Shown here: positions 12,744-20,005 of the stretch, in pieces
Layout of the letters: each line of letters begins with the position of its first letter
How positions within the stretch are numbered: position 1 is the stretch's first letter
Origin: JAVXTH01 sp036642795
GTDB lineage: Bacteria; Bacillota_I; Bacilli_A; Erysipelotrichales; Erysipelotrichaceae
DNA: 20,005 bases
Assembly (NCBI GenBank): GCA_036642795.1
Contig: JAVXTH010000024.1
Span: 1-20,005 of the forward strand
Reading direction: 5' to 3'
Notes under the pieces: generated by a model
The model's input: only the letters and a program-made list of their open reading frames with translations
Databases searched by the model: none
Told to the model about the DNA's origin: nothing
Made by a program: the position numbers and the translations under genes

Positions 12744-14579
12744 ATGAAAGATTATTCAAAATTAGCAAGCGACATCATCGAAAATGTTGGTGGAAAAGAC
12801 AACATTATTTCAGTATTACATTGTGTAACAAGATTACGTTTTAAATTAAAAGACGATTCATTAGCAAATACCGATGCTCTCAAAAAAATGAGTGGAGTTG
12901 TAACCGTCATGATGGCAGGTGGTCAATACCAAGTAGTTATTGGTAATCATGTTGATGATGTCTTTAAAGTGGTTTGTAAGCAAGCCGGAATTGATTCTGG
13001 TGTAACAGTAACTACGGATCAAAAAGACAAACCAAAAGGATTCAAGGCAGTTATTGACTTTATTATGGCGGCAACGACACCAACTTTGCCATTATTATGT
13101 GCAAGTGGTATTTTAAAAGGAATTTTAACTTTGTGTTTAGTCGCTGGAATTATGAGTGACAAAAGTGGTATATATATTTTATTAAATGCAATAGGAGATG
13201 CTTTCTTCTTCTTTATGCCAGCATTCTTTGGATATAATGTTTCTAAAAAAATGAATGCAACACCATATTTAGGAATGTTGATTGGCTTAATTCTTTGTTA
13301 TCCAGCAATCAATGGTATTGATATTGATTTATTTGGATTTGTTGTAAATGCGAAATATTCAGCTTCATTTTTACCTGTTATCATATTGGCAATATTAGCA
13401 GCGCCAATCGAAAAATGGTTGAATAAGGTTTTACCTGATTCAATTAAAACATTTTTTACTCCCTTATTGGTATTAATTGTTGTAGTTCCAATTGGCTTTG
13501 CTTTTATTGGACCAGTGGCAAATAATATTTCTTCACTATTAGGACAATTATTAACAGGATTATTTGATATAAATCCTATCTTTGCTGGATTGATATTTGG
13601 AGGAATTTGGCAAGTCCTTGTCATGTTTGGTATTCACGGAATGATTACACTAGCAAGTTTTATGGCAGTGCTATCCGGAACTCCAGATTCTCTTTTGGCT
13701 GTTACTGGAGTAGTTTGCTTTGCACAAACAGCAACTGTATTTGCAGTATATTTGAAAACAAAAAGTAAACAATTAAAAGATATTGCTTTACCTGCCGCAA
13801 TCTCAGGAATCTTTGGTGTTACTGAACCAGCAATTTATGGTGTTACGTTACCACGTGTTAAAACATTTGTTATTTCTTGTATTGGTGGAGCCGTTAGTGG
13901 AATGTTAATTGGCTTATTTAATATTAAAAAATATACTTATGCTGGAATGGGAGTGATAGGATTAACTGGTTTATTAAGTCCTACGAATCCTCAAGTTTTA
14001 GAGATATTCATTACCGTTGTTGCAGGAGCTATCGTTAGTTTTGTACTTACAATGATTTTTTATAAAGATGAATCTTTTGATTTATTAAATATTGAAGAAG
14101 AAAAGAAAAAAACAAGAATAATTAATAAAGAAACAATTGTTTCTCCAATAGAAGGAGAAACAGTAAGTCTTAGAGAAATTGATGATCAGGCTTTTGCAGA
14201 TGGAACTTTAGGAAATGGAATTGCTATTATTCCTTCTGTAGGAGAAGTACGTGCTCCTTTTAATGGTACTGTTATGGCATTATATCCTACGAAACATGCG
14301 ATTGGTTTAGTTTCAGATAATGGTTGTGAAGTACTCATTCATATTGGTATGGATACCGTACGTTTAGAAGGCGAACATTTTGAAACACATGTAAAACAGA
14401 ATGACAAAATTAAACAAGGCGATTTATTGGTGAGTTTTGATATTGGTGCGATTAAAGCAGCTGGTTATGAAATTGAGACACCAATCATCGTTACGAATAC
14501 AAAAGATTATTTAGATGTAGTTAGCGTCGCACAAAAAGATGTAAAATGTGGTGATGATTTAATCACAGTATTATTATAG
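12744..14579 (+). CDS. bglP: PTS beta-glucoside-specific EIIBCA permease (BglP/BglF type)
   Basis: A 611-residue sugar transporter that imports and phosphorylates aryl-beta-glucosides. The start is the ATG at 12744, 8 nt after GGAGG; the in-frame ATG at 12729 contains that site and is rejected. Domain order is EIIB (1-85; phosphorylated Cys27 in LHCVTRLRFK), EIIC with about ten membrane helices (100-455; conserved GVTEPAIYG motif), a charged linker (EEEKKKTRI) and EIIA (475-611; His518 in TKHAIG and His533, the probable phosphorylation site, in LIHIGMDTV). The fused BCA order is that of the BglF/BglP family. The gene follows licT after 123 bp carrying RAT 2 and precedes the matching phospho-glucosidase by 14 bp. 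By analogy it also phosphorylates and inactivates LicT when substrate is absent. Exact sugars (salicin, arbutin, cellobiose or other) are not decided by sequence. Confidence 0.95.
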   Translation: MKDYSKLASDIIENVGGKDNIISVLHCVTRLRFKLKDDSLANTDALKKMSGVVTVMMAGGQYQVVIGNHVDDVFKVVCKQAGIDSGVTVTTDQKDKPKGFKAVIDFIMAATTPTLPLLCASGILKGILTLCLVAGIMSDKSGIYILLNAIGDAFFFFMPAFFGYNVSKKMNATPYLGMLIGLILCYPAINGIDIDLFGFVVNAKYSASFLPVIILAILAAPIEKWLNKVLPDSIKTFFTPLLVLIVVVPIGFAFIGPVANNISSLLGQLLTGLFDINPIFAGLIFGGIWQVLVMFGIHGMITLASFMAVLSGTPDSLLAVTGVVCFAQTATVFAVYLKTKSKQLKDIALPAAISGIFGVTEPAIYGVTLPRVKTFVISCIGGAVSGMLIGLFNIKKYTYAGMGVIGLTGLLSPTNPQVLEIFITVVAGAIVSFVLTMIFYKDESFDLLNIEEEKKKTRIINKETIVSPIEGETVSLREIDDQAFADGTLGNGIAIIPSVGEVRAPFNGTVMALYPTKHAIGLVSDNGCEVLIHIGMDTVRLEGEHFETHVKQNDKIKQGDLLVSFDIGAIKAAGYEIETPIIVTNTKDYLDVVSVAQKDVKCGDDLITVLL

Positions 14580-14593
14580 GAGGCAATTCTATT

Positions 14594-16063
14594 ATGAACT
14601 TTCCAAATAAATTCTTATGGGGTGGAGCAACGGCTGCGAATCAATGTGAAGGAGCTTATAACGTTGATGGTCGAGGTGTTGTGAAATCTGATTTTATGAG
14701 TGCAGGAACTGCAGTGGAGCCCCGTTATGTTACATATGTATTACCAGATGGAACTAAAGATAAGGTTAGCATTTTTGAACAAATGCCAAATCATGCAAAA
14801 TGCCAATTAGTTGATGGGGATTTTTATCCAAATCAGGAAGCAATTGATTTTTATCATCATTATAAAGAAGATATTAAATTATTTGCTGAGATGGGATTTA
14901 ATGTTTTTAGATTATCAATTGCATGGTCTAGAATATTTCCAAATGGGGATGAAGAATTACCAAATCAAAAAGGTCTTGATTTCTATCGTGATGTTTTTAA
15001 AGAATTAAAAAAATATAATATCGAACCACTTGTTACAATTTTGCATTTTGATACACCATTGTATTTAGAAGAAGAATACGGTGGATGGTCAAACCGTAAA
15101 TTAATCGGTTTTTATGATCGTTTTAGTGAATTGTTATTTAGGGAATATAAAGGATTAGTTAAATATTGGTTAACCTTTAATGAAATTAATATGCCTTTAA
15201 TGTCTTTAGATTTTACTTCATCAAATATATCAAATGAATTGTATCAAGATGTATATCAAACACTTCATAATCAATTTGTGGCAAGTGCTAGAGCAGTTAA
15301 AAAGGCACATGAAATTGATCCGGAATATGTGGTGGGTTGTATGGTTTGTTCTTTTGGTAATTATCCATTAACATGTGATCCGAAAGACGTTCTTAAAAAC
15401 CAACAGATAAATCAACAGAAAATGTATTATTGTGGGGATGTTATGGTACGTGGTTATTATCCTTCCTATGCTAATCGAGATTGGCTTCAACATGGAGTAA
15501 ACCTTGATATAACGAAACAGGATATCGAGGATTTAAAAAATGGAACAGTTGATATGTATACATTCTCTTATTATTCTTCAAGTTGTGTTTCATCTAAGAA
15601 AGTAGAAATGGACGGAAAAGGAAATCTAACAAGAGGAGCAAAAAATCCATATATTCAGTACTCAGATTGGGGTTGGGGAATGGATCCTGATGGGTTAAGA
15701 ATTGTCTTAAACGAGTTATATGATCGTTATCAAATTCCTTTAATGGTTGTTGAAAATGGATTAGGAGCAGATGATAAGGTAGAATCAGATGGATCCATTC
15801 ATGATCAATACCGAATCGATTATATGCGTGAACATATTAAAAAAATGAAAAAAGCAATTGAAGATGGTGTTGATCTTCTAGGGTATACACCATGGGGCTG
15901 CATAGATTTAATTAGTGCTTCCACAGGTGAAATGAAAAAACGTTATGGCTTCATTTATGTTGATCGTGATAATGAAGGAAACGGAACGATGAAACGAAGT
16001 AAAAAGGACTCTTTTTATTGGTATAAAAAAGTAATTAAGAGTAATGGGGAAGATTTAGATTAA
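14594..16063 (+). CDS. 6-phospho-beta-glucosidase, glycoside hydrolase family 1
   Basis: A 489-residue cytoplasmic GH1 enzyme that splits imported phosphorylated beta-glucosides into glucose 6-phosphate and the aglycone. The N-terminal signature FLWGGATAANQCEGAY is intact. The acid/base is Glu197 in TFNEIN and the nucleophile Glu387 in VVENGLG. STGEMKKRYGFIYVD near residues 440-455 carries the Ser, Lys and Tyr of the phosphate-binding loop that separates 6-phospho-glycosidases from plain beta-glucosidases. AGGAGG overlaps the permease stop region and lies 10 nt before the ATG, a slightly long spacing. The gene is the last in the operon and pairs with the EIIBCA as BglH/BglB-type enzymes do. 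It belongs to the BglA/BglB/BglH group; which of these names fits best cannot be decided here. Confidence 0.95.
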   Translation: MNFPNKFLWGGATAANQCEGAYNVDGRGVVKSDFMSAGTAVEPRYVTYVLPDGTKDKVSIFEQMPNHAKCQLVDGDFYPNQEAIDFYHHYKEDIKLFAEMGFNVFRLSIAWSRIFPNGDEELPNQKGLDFYRDVFKELKKYNIEPLVTILHFDTPLYLEEEYGGWSNRKLIGFYDRFSELLFREYKGLVKYWLTFNEINMPLMSLDFTSSNISNELYQDVYQTLHNQFVASARAVKKAHEIDPEYVVGCMVCSFGNYPLTCDPKDVLKNQQINQQKMYYCGDVMVRGYYPSYANRDWLQHGVNLDITKQDIEDLKNGTVDMYTFSYYSSSCVSSKKVEMDGKGNLTRGAKNPYIQYSDWGWGMDPDGLRIVLNELYDRYQIPLMVVENGLGADDKVESDGSIHDQYRIDYMREHIKKMKKAIEDGVDLLGYTPWGCIDLISASTGEMKKRYGFIYVDRDNEGNGTMKRSKKDSFYWYKKVIKSNGEDLD

Positions 16064-16175
16064 TTTATTGGGAAACAAATTGCAAGATTAATTTACATAA
16101 GATTAAAACAAGTTTCTTCGTATCTCCAATATCAGAATTATCCATTTTGATTGTTATATAATTATTGATTTACGA
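16064..16175. other. Intergenic stretch after the beta-glucoside operon without a clear terminator
   Basis: AT-rich DNA. The best hairpin I can draw uses GGAAAC and GTTTC far apart, with no good U-run. The octamer AAGATTAA occurs twice within about 20 bp. Read-through into the DarA gene is possible. Confidence 0.3.
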
Positions 16176-16204
16176 TTGTAAAGGGATAGACAACGTGATA
16201 GAAT
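16176..16204 (+). promoter_or_regulatory. Promoter for the DarA gene
   Basis: TTGTAA (16176-16181, 4 of 6) and TAGAAT (16199-16204, 5 of 6) are 17 bp apart, 46 bp before the start codon. Confidence 0.6.
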
Positions 16205-16250
16205 AAGGATAATAAATAAGTCATGAATAATGATGAAGGGAGAAATAATT

Positions 16251-16574
16251 ATGAAATTAATCCTTGCGATAATGTCAAATGATGACAGCCCAGCAGTATC
16301 AAGTGCTCTTACGAAGGAAAACTACCAAGTTACTCGTTTAGCAACAACAGGTGGTTTCTTACGCGCTGGAAATACAACGTTAATTGTAGGAACAGATGAT
16401 GATAAAGTAGAAAAGGCAATTGAAGTAATTGGTGAATACTCACGTCGCCGTACTGAGGTTGTTCCTAGCACTGCTTCTTATGATATTGGACGTTATGCTT
16501 CTTTCCCAGTTGAAGTTCAAGTTGGTGGAGCTACAATATTCGTAATTGATGTAGAAAAATTCATTAAGTTATAA
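16251..16574 (+). CDS. darA: Cyclic-di-AMP receptor, PII-like (DarA/PstA)
   Basis: A 107-residue PII-like protein. The start at 16251 follows GGGAG by 8 nt; the in-frame ATG at 16230 is not preceded by a site and gives a poor extension (MMKGEII). The family signature is clear: MKLILAIMSNDDSPAVSSAL, then TRLATTGGFLRAGNTTLIVG (about 27-46), the loop that binds c-di-AMP in trimeric DarA, and a C-terminal strand PVEVQVGGATIFVIDVEKF. It has no enzyme activity by family knowledge; it senses c-di-AMP, the second messenger of osmotic and potassium balance, and passes the signal to partners still poorly defined. In many Bacillota the gene sits with tmk and holB. Here it stands alone with its own promoter and terminator. 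Confidence 0.95.
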   Translation: MKLILAIMSNDDSPAVSSALTKENYQVTRLATTGGFLRAGNTTLIVGTDDDKVEKAIEVIGEYSRRRTEVVPSTASYDIGRYASFPVEVQVGGATIFVIDVEKFIKL

Positions 16575-16580
16575 TCAACT

Positions 16581-16611
16581 AGACATGGCTAAAAAGTCAT
16601 GTCTTTTTTTT
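16581..16611 (+). terminator. Intrinsic terminator of darA
   Basis: AGACATGGCT and AGTCATGTCT form a 10-bp stem (one G-U) with an AAAA loop, followed by about eight T. It lies 6 bp after the stop codon. Confidence 0.93.
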
Positions 16612-16698
16612 AGTTAAGAATTATCTATAAAAAAATCAAGCGAATTTCTTTCTTTAATATATTGCTCTGAATGAATATGTTATAACGATTGATTGATG

Positions 16699-16707
16699 TG
16701 TTATAAT
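16699..16707 (+). promoter_or_regulatory. Extended -10 promoter for the Fic gene
   Basis: TGT followed by perfect TATAAT, 33 bp before the ATG at 16741. No good -35 is visible. Confidence 0.6.
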
Positions 16708-16740
16708 AAAGACAATTATAAAAGACTAGGAGAAATTTAT

Positions 16741-17487
16741 ATGGAAAACAATTTCGTAAATATGTTGGTCAACCGCTTCTTTATTGAATTAGAAAAAAAT
16801 GATCGAAGTGGAATATATGCAATGACACAAAGGAATCTAACATATAATTCAAATAAAATAGAAGGAAGCACGCTAACAGAAAAACAGACAGCATCGATAT
16901 TTGAAACCGGAACAATTCTTTCCGAGAATGAATTAATTCGTTCTAAGGATGTGGAAGAGGCTACGGGACACTTCATGATGTTTAATAAAATGTTAGAAAC
17001 ATATAAGGAACCATTAACTCATGAAATTATTAAACAATATCATTACAAACTTAAAATTGCTGTATGGGAAGATATGTTAAATGGGTATCCTGTTGGCGAA
17101 TATAAAACTAGAGCAAATAAAGTAGCAAATATTGTAACTGCTTTGCCGAATGAAGTAGAAGAGAGAATGACAAATCTTTTAAGTGTATATAATAAAAAAG
17201 AGAAACACACGATTGAAGATATTGCGGAATTTCATGCTTCTTATGAAATGATTCACCCTTTTCAAGATGGTAATGGTAGAACAGGAAGAATTATACTTTT
17301 TAAAGAATGCTTAAAAAACGATATTATTCCCTTCATAATTGAGGATAAAAATAAGGGATTATACTATGAAGCATTAAATGACAAACAAACGAATGGAAAC
17401 ATTGATAAATTAATTGCCTTATTTAAACAAGAACAAAAAGTTTATTATGATTTAGGAAAAGATTTTGTGATACCTTTCAAATCTTAA
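16741..17487 (+). CDS. Fic-domain AMP-transferase, class II (N-terminal inhibitory helix)
   Basis: A 248-residue protein. The start at 16741 follows AGGAG (about 16728-16732); the longer frame from 16693 runs over the -10 box and is rejected. The catalytic Fic loop HPFQDGNGRTGR is complete at residues 172-183 (His172 base, Asp176 metal ligand, Arg180 and Arg183 for the nucleotide phosphates). Near the N-terminus, SNKIEG (Ser37 to Gly42) matches the inhibitory (S/T)xxxE(G/N) motif, whose Glu41 would clamp Arg183 and keep the enzyme off. This makes it a class II, self-inhibited Fic that would transfer AMP from ATP to a Ser/Thr/Tyr of a target protein or of itself. No separate antitoxin gene is present, consistent with the built-in inhibitor. 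It is a single-gene unit; the target is unknown. Confidence 0.93.
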   Translation: MENNFVNMLVNRFFIELEKNDRSGIYAMTQRNLTYNSNKIEGSTLTEKQTASIFETGTILSENELIRSKDVEEATGHFMMFNKMLETYKEPLTHEIIKQYHYKLKIAVWEDMLNGYPVGEYKTRANKVANIVTALPNEVEERMTNLLSVYNKKEKHTIEDIAEFHASYEMIHPFQDGNGRTGRIILFKECLKNDIIPFIIEDKNKGLYYEALNDKQTNGNIDKLIALFKQEQKVYYDLGKDFVIPFKS

Positions 17488-17528
17488 ATAAATATAGATT
17501 ATCGATCATTGGTAAATGCTTATAATAG

Positions 17529-17562
17529 AAAACAAGGCAGAATTTAATCTACCTTGTTTTTT
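17529..17562. terminator. Bidirectional terminator between the Fic and oxidoreductase genes
   Basis: AAAACAAGG and CCTTGTTTT form a perfect 9-bp stem, extended inward past one C-A mismatch by AGA/TCT, and end in six T on the plus strand. The minus-strand tail is also T-rich (TTTTCTATT). It lies between two convergent genes. Confidence 0.85.
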
Positions 17563-18559
17563 ATACTTCACTTATTTTGCGATGATCGTTTTCAAACTCA
17601 ATCTTTGCACTGAGTCGAGCTTGTACTAATAACTCCATTACCATATGTGAATGTTTCATTAATTCATCACAGGCTTGAACATCATTTTCATTTATTATTT
17701 TAATGAAATCAGCTAGTTCATAATACAACATAATATCTTGTTGTTTGATAGCTGGTGTAAGACATGCATCATCAATGTGAATACTAAAATCAGAACATTT
17801 ACTTGTTTCACTCTTCACCATTATATAGCCTTTTTCACCTTGTATTTGGGCATTACTTTGAGATTTAGAATCCTTACAAGCGACACAACTTGCTTGGAAG
17901 GTTGGATAAGTTAAAACTAAAACACCGGAAGTATCAATACCATTCGCTGCTTTATTGGCAAAGTATTGAATGGCATCAGGACGACCGAAGATACCTGTGA
18001 CAAAATGTAAATTATAAATATTTAAATCACATAGGGCACCACCAGAGAATTTTGTTGTGAAAACATTGGGATTCTCACCTGCAAGAAATTGATCATAACG
18101 AGAAGAATATTGTGAGAAATTACATTGTACACAACGGATTGTCCCAAGTTGTTGGACATTATCTTTGATCATTTTATAATTTGGGGAATGTAATGTGACA
18201 ATAGCTTCAAATAAAAACACATGATATTTTTTAGCTGCAGCGATTAAACAATCTAATTCACTTACGGTCGTTGTAAAGGGTTTTTCACAAATTACATGTT
18301 TACCTGCTTGGATTGCTTTTAGTGAATAATCAAAATGTAATGAATTTGGTGAACCTACATAGATTGTATCAATATTAGGATTAGCTAGCATTTCATCTAA
18401 GTCACAATAAACTTTATCTACGCCATTTTTCTTAGCGAACGTATTTCCTTTATCTAAACTTCTAGAATAAATCGCAACACACTCAACACCTTCATTTAAT
18501 TGCGTTGCTTTGATAAACCATTCGCTAATAAAACTTGTACCAATCACAGCTACTAACAT
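17561..18559 (-). CDS. Gfo/Idh/MocA-family NAD(P)-dependent oxidoreductase
   Basis: A 332-residue two-domain dehydrogenase. The start at 18559 follows an ideal AAAGGAGG on the minus strand; a longer frame to 18628 would read through that site and the promoter. The N-terminal Rossmann fold begins LVAVIGTSFISEWF (residues 2-15, a relaxed form of the GxGxxG loop), and the cofactor-binding EKP is at 92-94 in HVICEKPFTT. The C-terminal domain contains GGALCDLNIYNLHF (173-186) with Asp178, Tyr182 and His185 near the expected substrate site. The family oxidises or reduces sugars, inositols or dihydrodiols. No sugar-uptake or catabolic genes adjoin it, so the substrate is open. Single-gene unit. Confidence 0.9.
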   Translation of the reverse strand: MLVAVIGTSFISEWFIKATQLNEGVECVAIYSRSLDKGNTFAKKNGVDKVYCDLDEMLANPNIDTIYVGSPNSLHFDYSLKAIQAGKHVICEKPFTTTVSELDCLIAAAKKYHVFLFEAIVTLHSPNYKMIKDNVQQLGTIRCVQCNFSQYSSRYDQFLAGENPNVFTTKFSGGALCDLNIYNLHFVTGIFGRPDAIQYFANKAANGIDTSGVLVLTYPTFQASCVACKDSKSQSNAQIQGEKGYIMVKSETSKCSDFSIHIDDACLTPAIKQQDIMLYYELADFIKIINENDVQACDELMKHSHMVMELLVQARLSAKIEFENDHRKISEV

Positions 18560-18584
18560 GTTAATTCCTCCTTTAATTATGTTT

Positions 18585-18593
18585 AATATACCA
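18585..18593 (-). promoter_or_regulatory. Extended -10 promoter for the oxidoreductase gene
   Basis: TGG followed by TATATT on the minus strand, 25 bp upstream of the ATG at 18559. The -35 is unclear. Confidence 0.5.
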
Positions 18594-18664
18594 TATTGTT
18601 TTCTATATGAATAGAAGAAAGGACACAATTAATATAAAGAAAGTATCATCAATAAAAATTATAA

Positions 18665-18673
18665 TGGTATAAT
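18665..18673 (+). promoter_or_regulatory. Extended -10 promoter for the HD-domain gene
   Basis: TGG followed by perfect TATAAT, 21 bp before the ATG at 18695. A second TATAAT starts five bases upstream of it (18660-18665), so two start sites are possible. No -35 is evident. Confidence 0.55.
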
Positions 18674-18694
18674 GGATAAAAGGGGTGTTATTAC

Positions 18695-19921
18695 ATGCTT
18701 AAGAAATGTTTAGAAAGTAAAGTTATGCGTGATCCTATTCATGGATATATTCATGTTGACTATCAAGTTGTTTGGGATTGTATCAATGCCAAAGAGTTTC
18801 AAAGACTTAGAAGAATTCATCAATTAGGTGGAAATTTTCAAGTTTATCATACGGCAGAACATTCACGGTTTTCTCATTCATTAGGGGTTTATGAGATTGT
18901 GAAAAGAATGGTTGAAGATGGAGAAGGATTAAAAGACTCCTTAAGTGAATATGATAAGGTTTGTGTTATGCTTGCAGGCCTCTTACATGATATTGGTCAT
19001 GGGCCATTTTCTCATGCATTTGAATCGATTGCGAATTGTAAACATGAAATATTTACGCAAAGAATTATCTTAGAAGATACTCAACTTCATCAAATATTAA
19101 GTAAAGAAAATGCTTCGCTTCCTAAAGATGTAGCCGATATTATTATGTATCAACATCCAAATGAATTACTGAATCAAATTGTTTCTGGGCAATTGGATGC
19201 GGATCGAATGGATTATTTACTTCGTGATGCATATTTCACAGGAACTACTTATGGTAATTTTGATTTAGAAAGAGTGTTGAGAACCATCCGTGTTAAAGAT
19301 CAACGAATTGTTGTGAAAGAAAGTGGTATTCATAGTGTAGAAGACTACATCATGGCACGTTATCATATGTACTGGCAAGTTTATTATCATCCAATCGCAA
19401 GAAGTTATGAAGCGATTCTGACTTTATTATTTAAACGTTTAAAAGATATCTTTGAAGAAGATCCAAGTCGTTTAAAAGGCGTAGAAATGTTTTTTCCTTT
19501 TCTTAAAGATGAACCAGCAACCGTACAGGATCATTATTTATTAGATGAAGCTACCGCGCAATATGGATTTCATTTCTTGAACAATCATGAAGATAAGATT
19601 CTAAGTGATTTGTCAAAGCGACTTTTAGAACGTAAATTATTTGATTATGAAACAATTACATCAAACAAGGATGTAGCGAAGATACAGAAGGCAATTGAGA
19701 AGAATGGATATGATGTAAACTATTACTTCTATCAAGATCATGCTTCACAGCGTCCTTATCGTCCCTATAATTCTCAAGAAGGTCATAATATATGGATCTT
19801 AAATAACGAGGATGAAGTCGTTGAACTATCACAAATATCAATGATTGTACAAGCGATTGTTATGGGTAAAACAAAAGAAGATAATAAGGTGTTTTTCCCA
19901 AGCTTTAAGGATGAAGCTTAA
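18695..19921 (+). CDS. HD-domain phosphohydrolase, YwfO/dNTPase-like
   Basis: A 408-residue cytoplasmic HD-superfamily enzyme related to B. subtilis YwfO and more distantly to SAMHD1 and dGTP triphosphohydrolases. Metal-site residues are present in order: H61 in RFSHSLGV, the HD doublet 98-99 in LLHDIGHGPFSHAFE, and D168 in QLDADRMDYLLRD. N-terminal DPIHGYIHV and QRLRRIHQLGG are also family marks. The C-terminal 170 residues carry no motif I know. Such enzymes cleave deoxynucleoside triphosphates or related nucleotides; which one cannot be read from sequence. The ribosome binding site is AGGGGTG, 7 nt before the ATG. Single-gene unit, divergent from the oxidoreductase. Confidence 0.93.
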   Translation: MLKKCLESKVMRDPIHGYIHVDYQVVWDCINAKEFQRLRRIHQLGGNFQVYHTAEHSRFSHSLGVYEIVKRMVEDGEGLKDSLSEYDKVCVMLAGLLHDIGHGPFSHAFESIANCKHEIFTQRIILEDTQLHQILSKENASLPKDVADIIMYQHPNELLNQIVSGQLDADRMDYLLRDAYFTGTTYGNFDLERVLRTIRVKDQRIVVKESGIHSVEDYIMARYHMYWQVYYHPIARSYEAILTLLFKRLKDIFEEDPSRLKGVEMFFPFLKDEPATVQDHYLLDEATAQYGFHFLNNHEDKILSDLSKRLLERKLFDYETITSNKDVAKIQKAIEKNGYDVNYYFYQDHASQRPYRPYNSQEGHNIWILNNEDEVVELSQISMIVQAIVMGKTKEDNKVFFPSFKDEA

Positions 19922-19954
19922 GATTAAAAATAGTAAATGAATGGTAATGAAAAA

Positions 19955-19979
19955 GATGTAGATTAATCTACATCCTTTT
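19955..19979. terminator. Terminator after the HD-domain gene
   Basis: GATGTAGATT followed by its exact complement AATCTACATC gives an 8-bp stem with a TTAA loop (20-bp perfect palindrome at 19955-19974), then CTTTT. It is flanked by A-runs on the other side, so it could act in both directions. Confidence 0.8.
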
Positions 19980-20005
19980 AAGATAATTTTGTGATATCAA
20001 TATAC

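Noticed and set aside
14811..15008. 65-codon plus-strand frame inside the GH1 gene
   Set aside because: It lies wholly within an intact gene in another frame, has no recognisable domain and no independent promoter or good ribosome binding site.
18560..18628. 23-codon N-terminal extension of the oxidoreductase
   Set aside because: It would translate through the ideal AAAGGAGG site and the -10 box; the Rossmann fold begins directly at the 18559 start.
16251..19921. DarA, Fic and HD phosphohydrolase genes as one nucleotide-signalling or defence island
   Set aside because: Each has its own promoter and terminator, an unrelated oxidoreductase lies among them on the other strand, and all three are ordinary stand-alone families; proximity alone does not support a system.
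1..20005. CRISPR array, tRNA, rRNA, insertion sequence or attachment site
   Set aside because: I saw no regularly spaced repeats, cloverleaf-like segments, transposase or integrase motifs, or terminal inverted repeats anywhere in the window.

Overview
The window comes from a low-G+C Gram-positive bacterium (Bacillota). The DNA is strongly AT-rich by eye, Shine-Dalgarno sites are strong (AGGAGG-like), sigma-A-type promoters are common, intrinsic terminators end in U-runs, and a CcpA-type cre site is present. The family mix (PTS and GH1 with a LicT-type antiterminator, DarA, a DUF951 gene near ychF, a YwfO-like HD protein) fits an anaerobic gut-type Bacillota, possibly Erysipelotrichia. That finer placement is inference, not something the sequence proves. 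I see no phage, insertion sequence, CRISPR array, rRNA or tRNA.

Layout. 1-176 is the 3' end of a rubrerythrin-like gene. Facing it is a minus-strand pair, a membrane-anchored glucosaminidase (864-2450) and a HAD hydrolase (205-867), which overlap by 4 bp. On the plus strand follow an Mbeg1-like alpha/beta hydrolase (2585-3580), then a phenylalanine module: chorismate mutase/prephenate dehydratase (3666-4745) directly abutting an aminotransferase (4746-5981). A tightly packed housekeeping operon comes next: dtd, folD, a DUF951 gene and an iron-type alcohol dehydrogenase (6044-8728), then ychF (8786-9889). A seven-helix membrane protein of unknown function (9991-10650) sits behind a striking palindrome, and a minus-strand patatin-like lipase (10664-11521) faces it.

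The best regulatory region is the aryl-beta-glucoside operon at 11611-16063: a cre site on a promoter, a RAT antiterminator element overlapping an intrinsic terminator, a licT-like gene, a second RAT-like element, a BglP-type EIIBCA permease and a GH1 6-phospho-beta-glucosidase. The permease would import and phosphorylate a beta-glucoside, the glucosidase would cleave it, and LicT would switch the operon on when sugar is present. The second RAT has no U-run terminator after it. Its 3' end can instead pair with the permease's ribosome binding site, suggesting control of translation rather than transcription.

The right end holds single genes with their own promoters: the c-di-AMP receptor DarA (16251-16574), a class II Fic protein (16741-17487), a minus-strand Gfo/Idh/MocA oxidoreductase (17561-18559) and a YwfO-like HD phosphohydrolase (18695-19921). 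No intergenic stretch exceeds about 300 bases without a gene. I found no clearly new multi-gene system. The strongest leads are the translational-RAT hypothesis and the orphan operator before the seven-helix protein.
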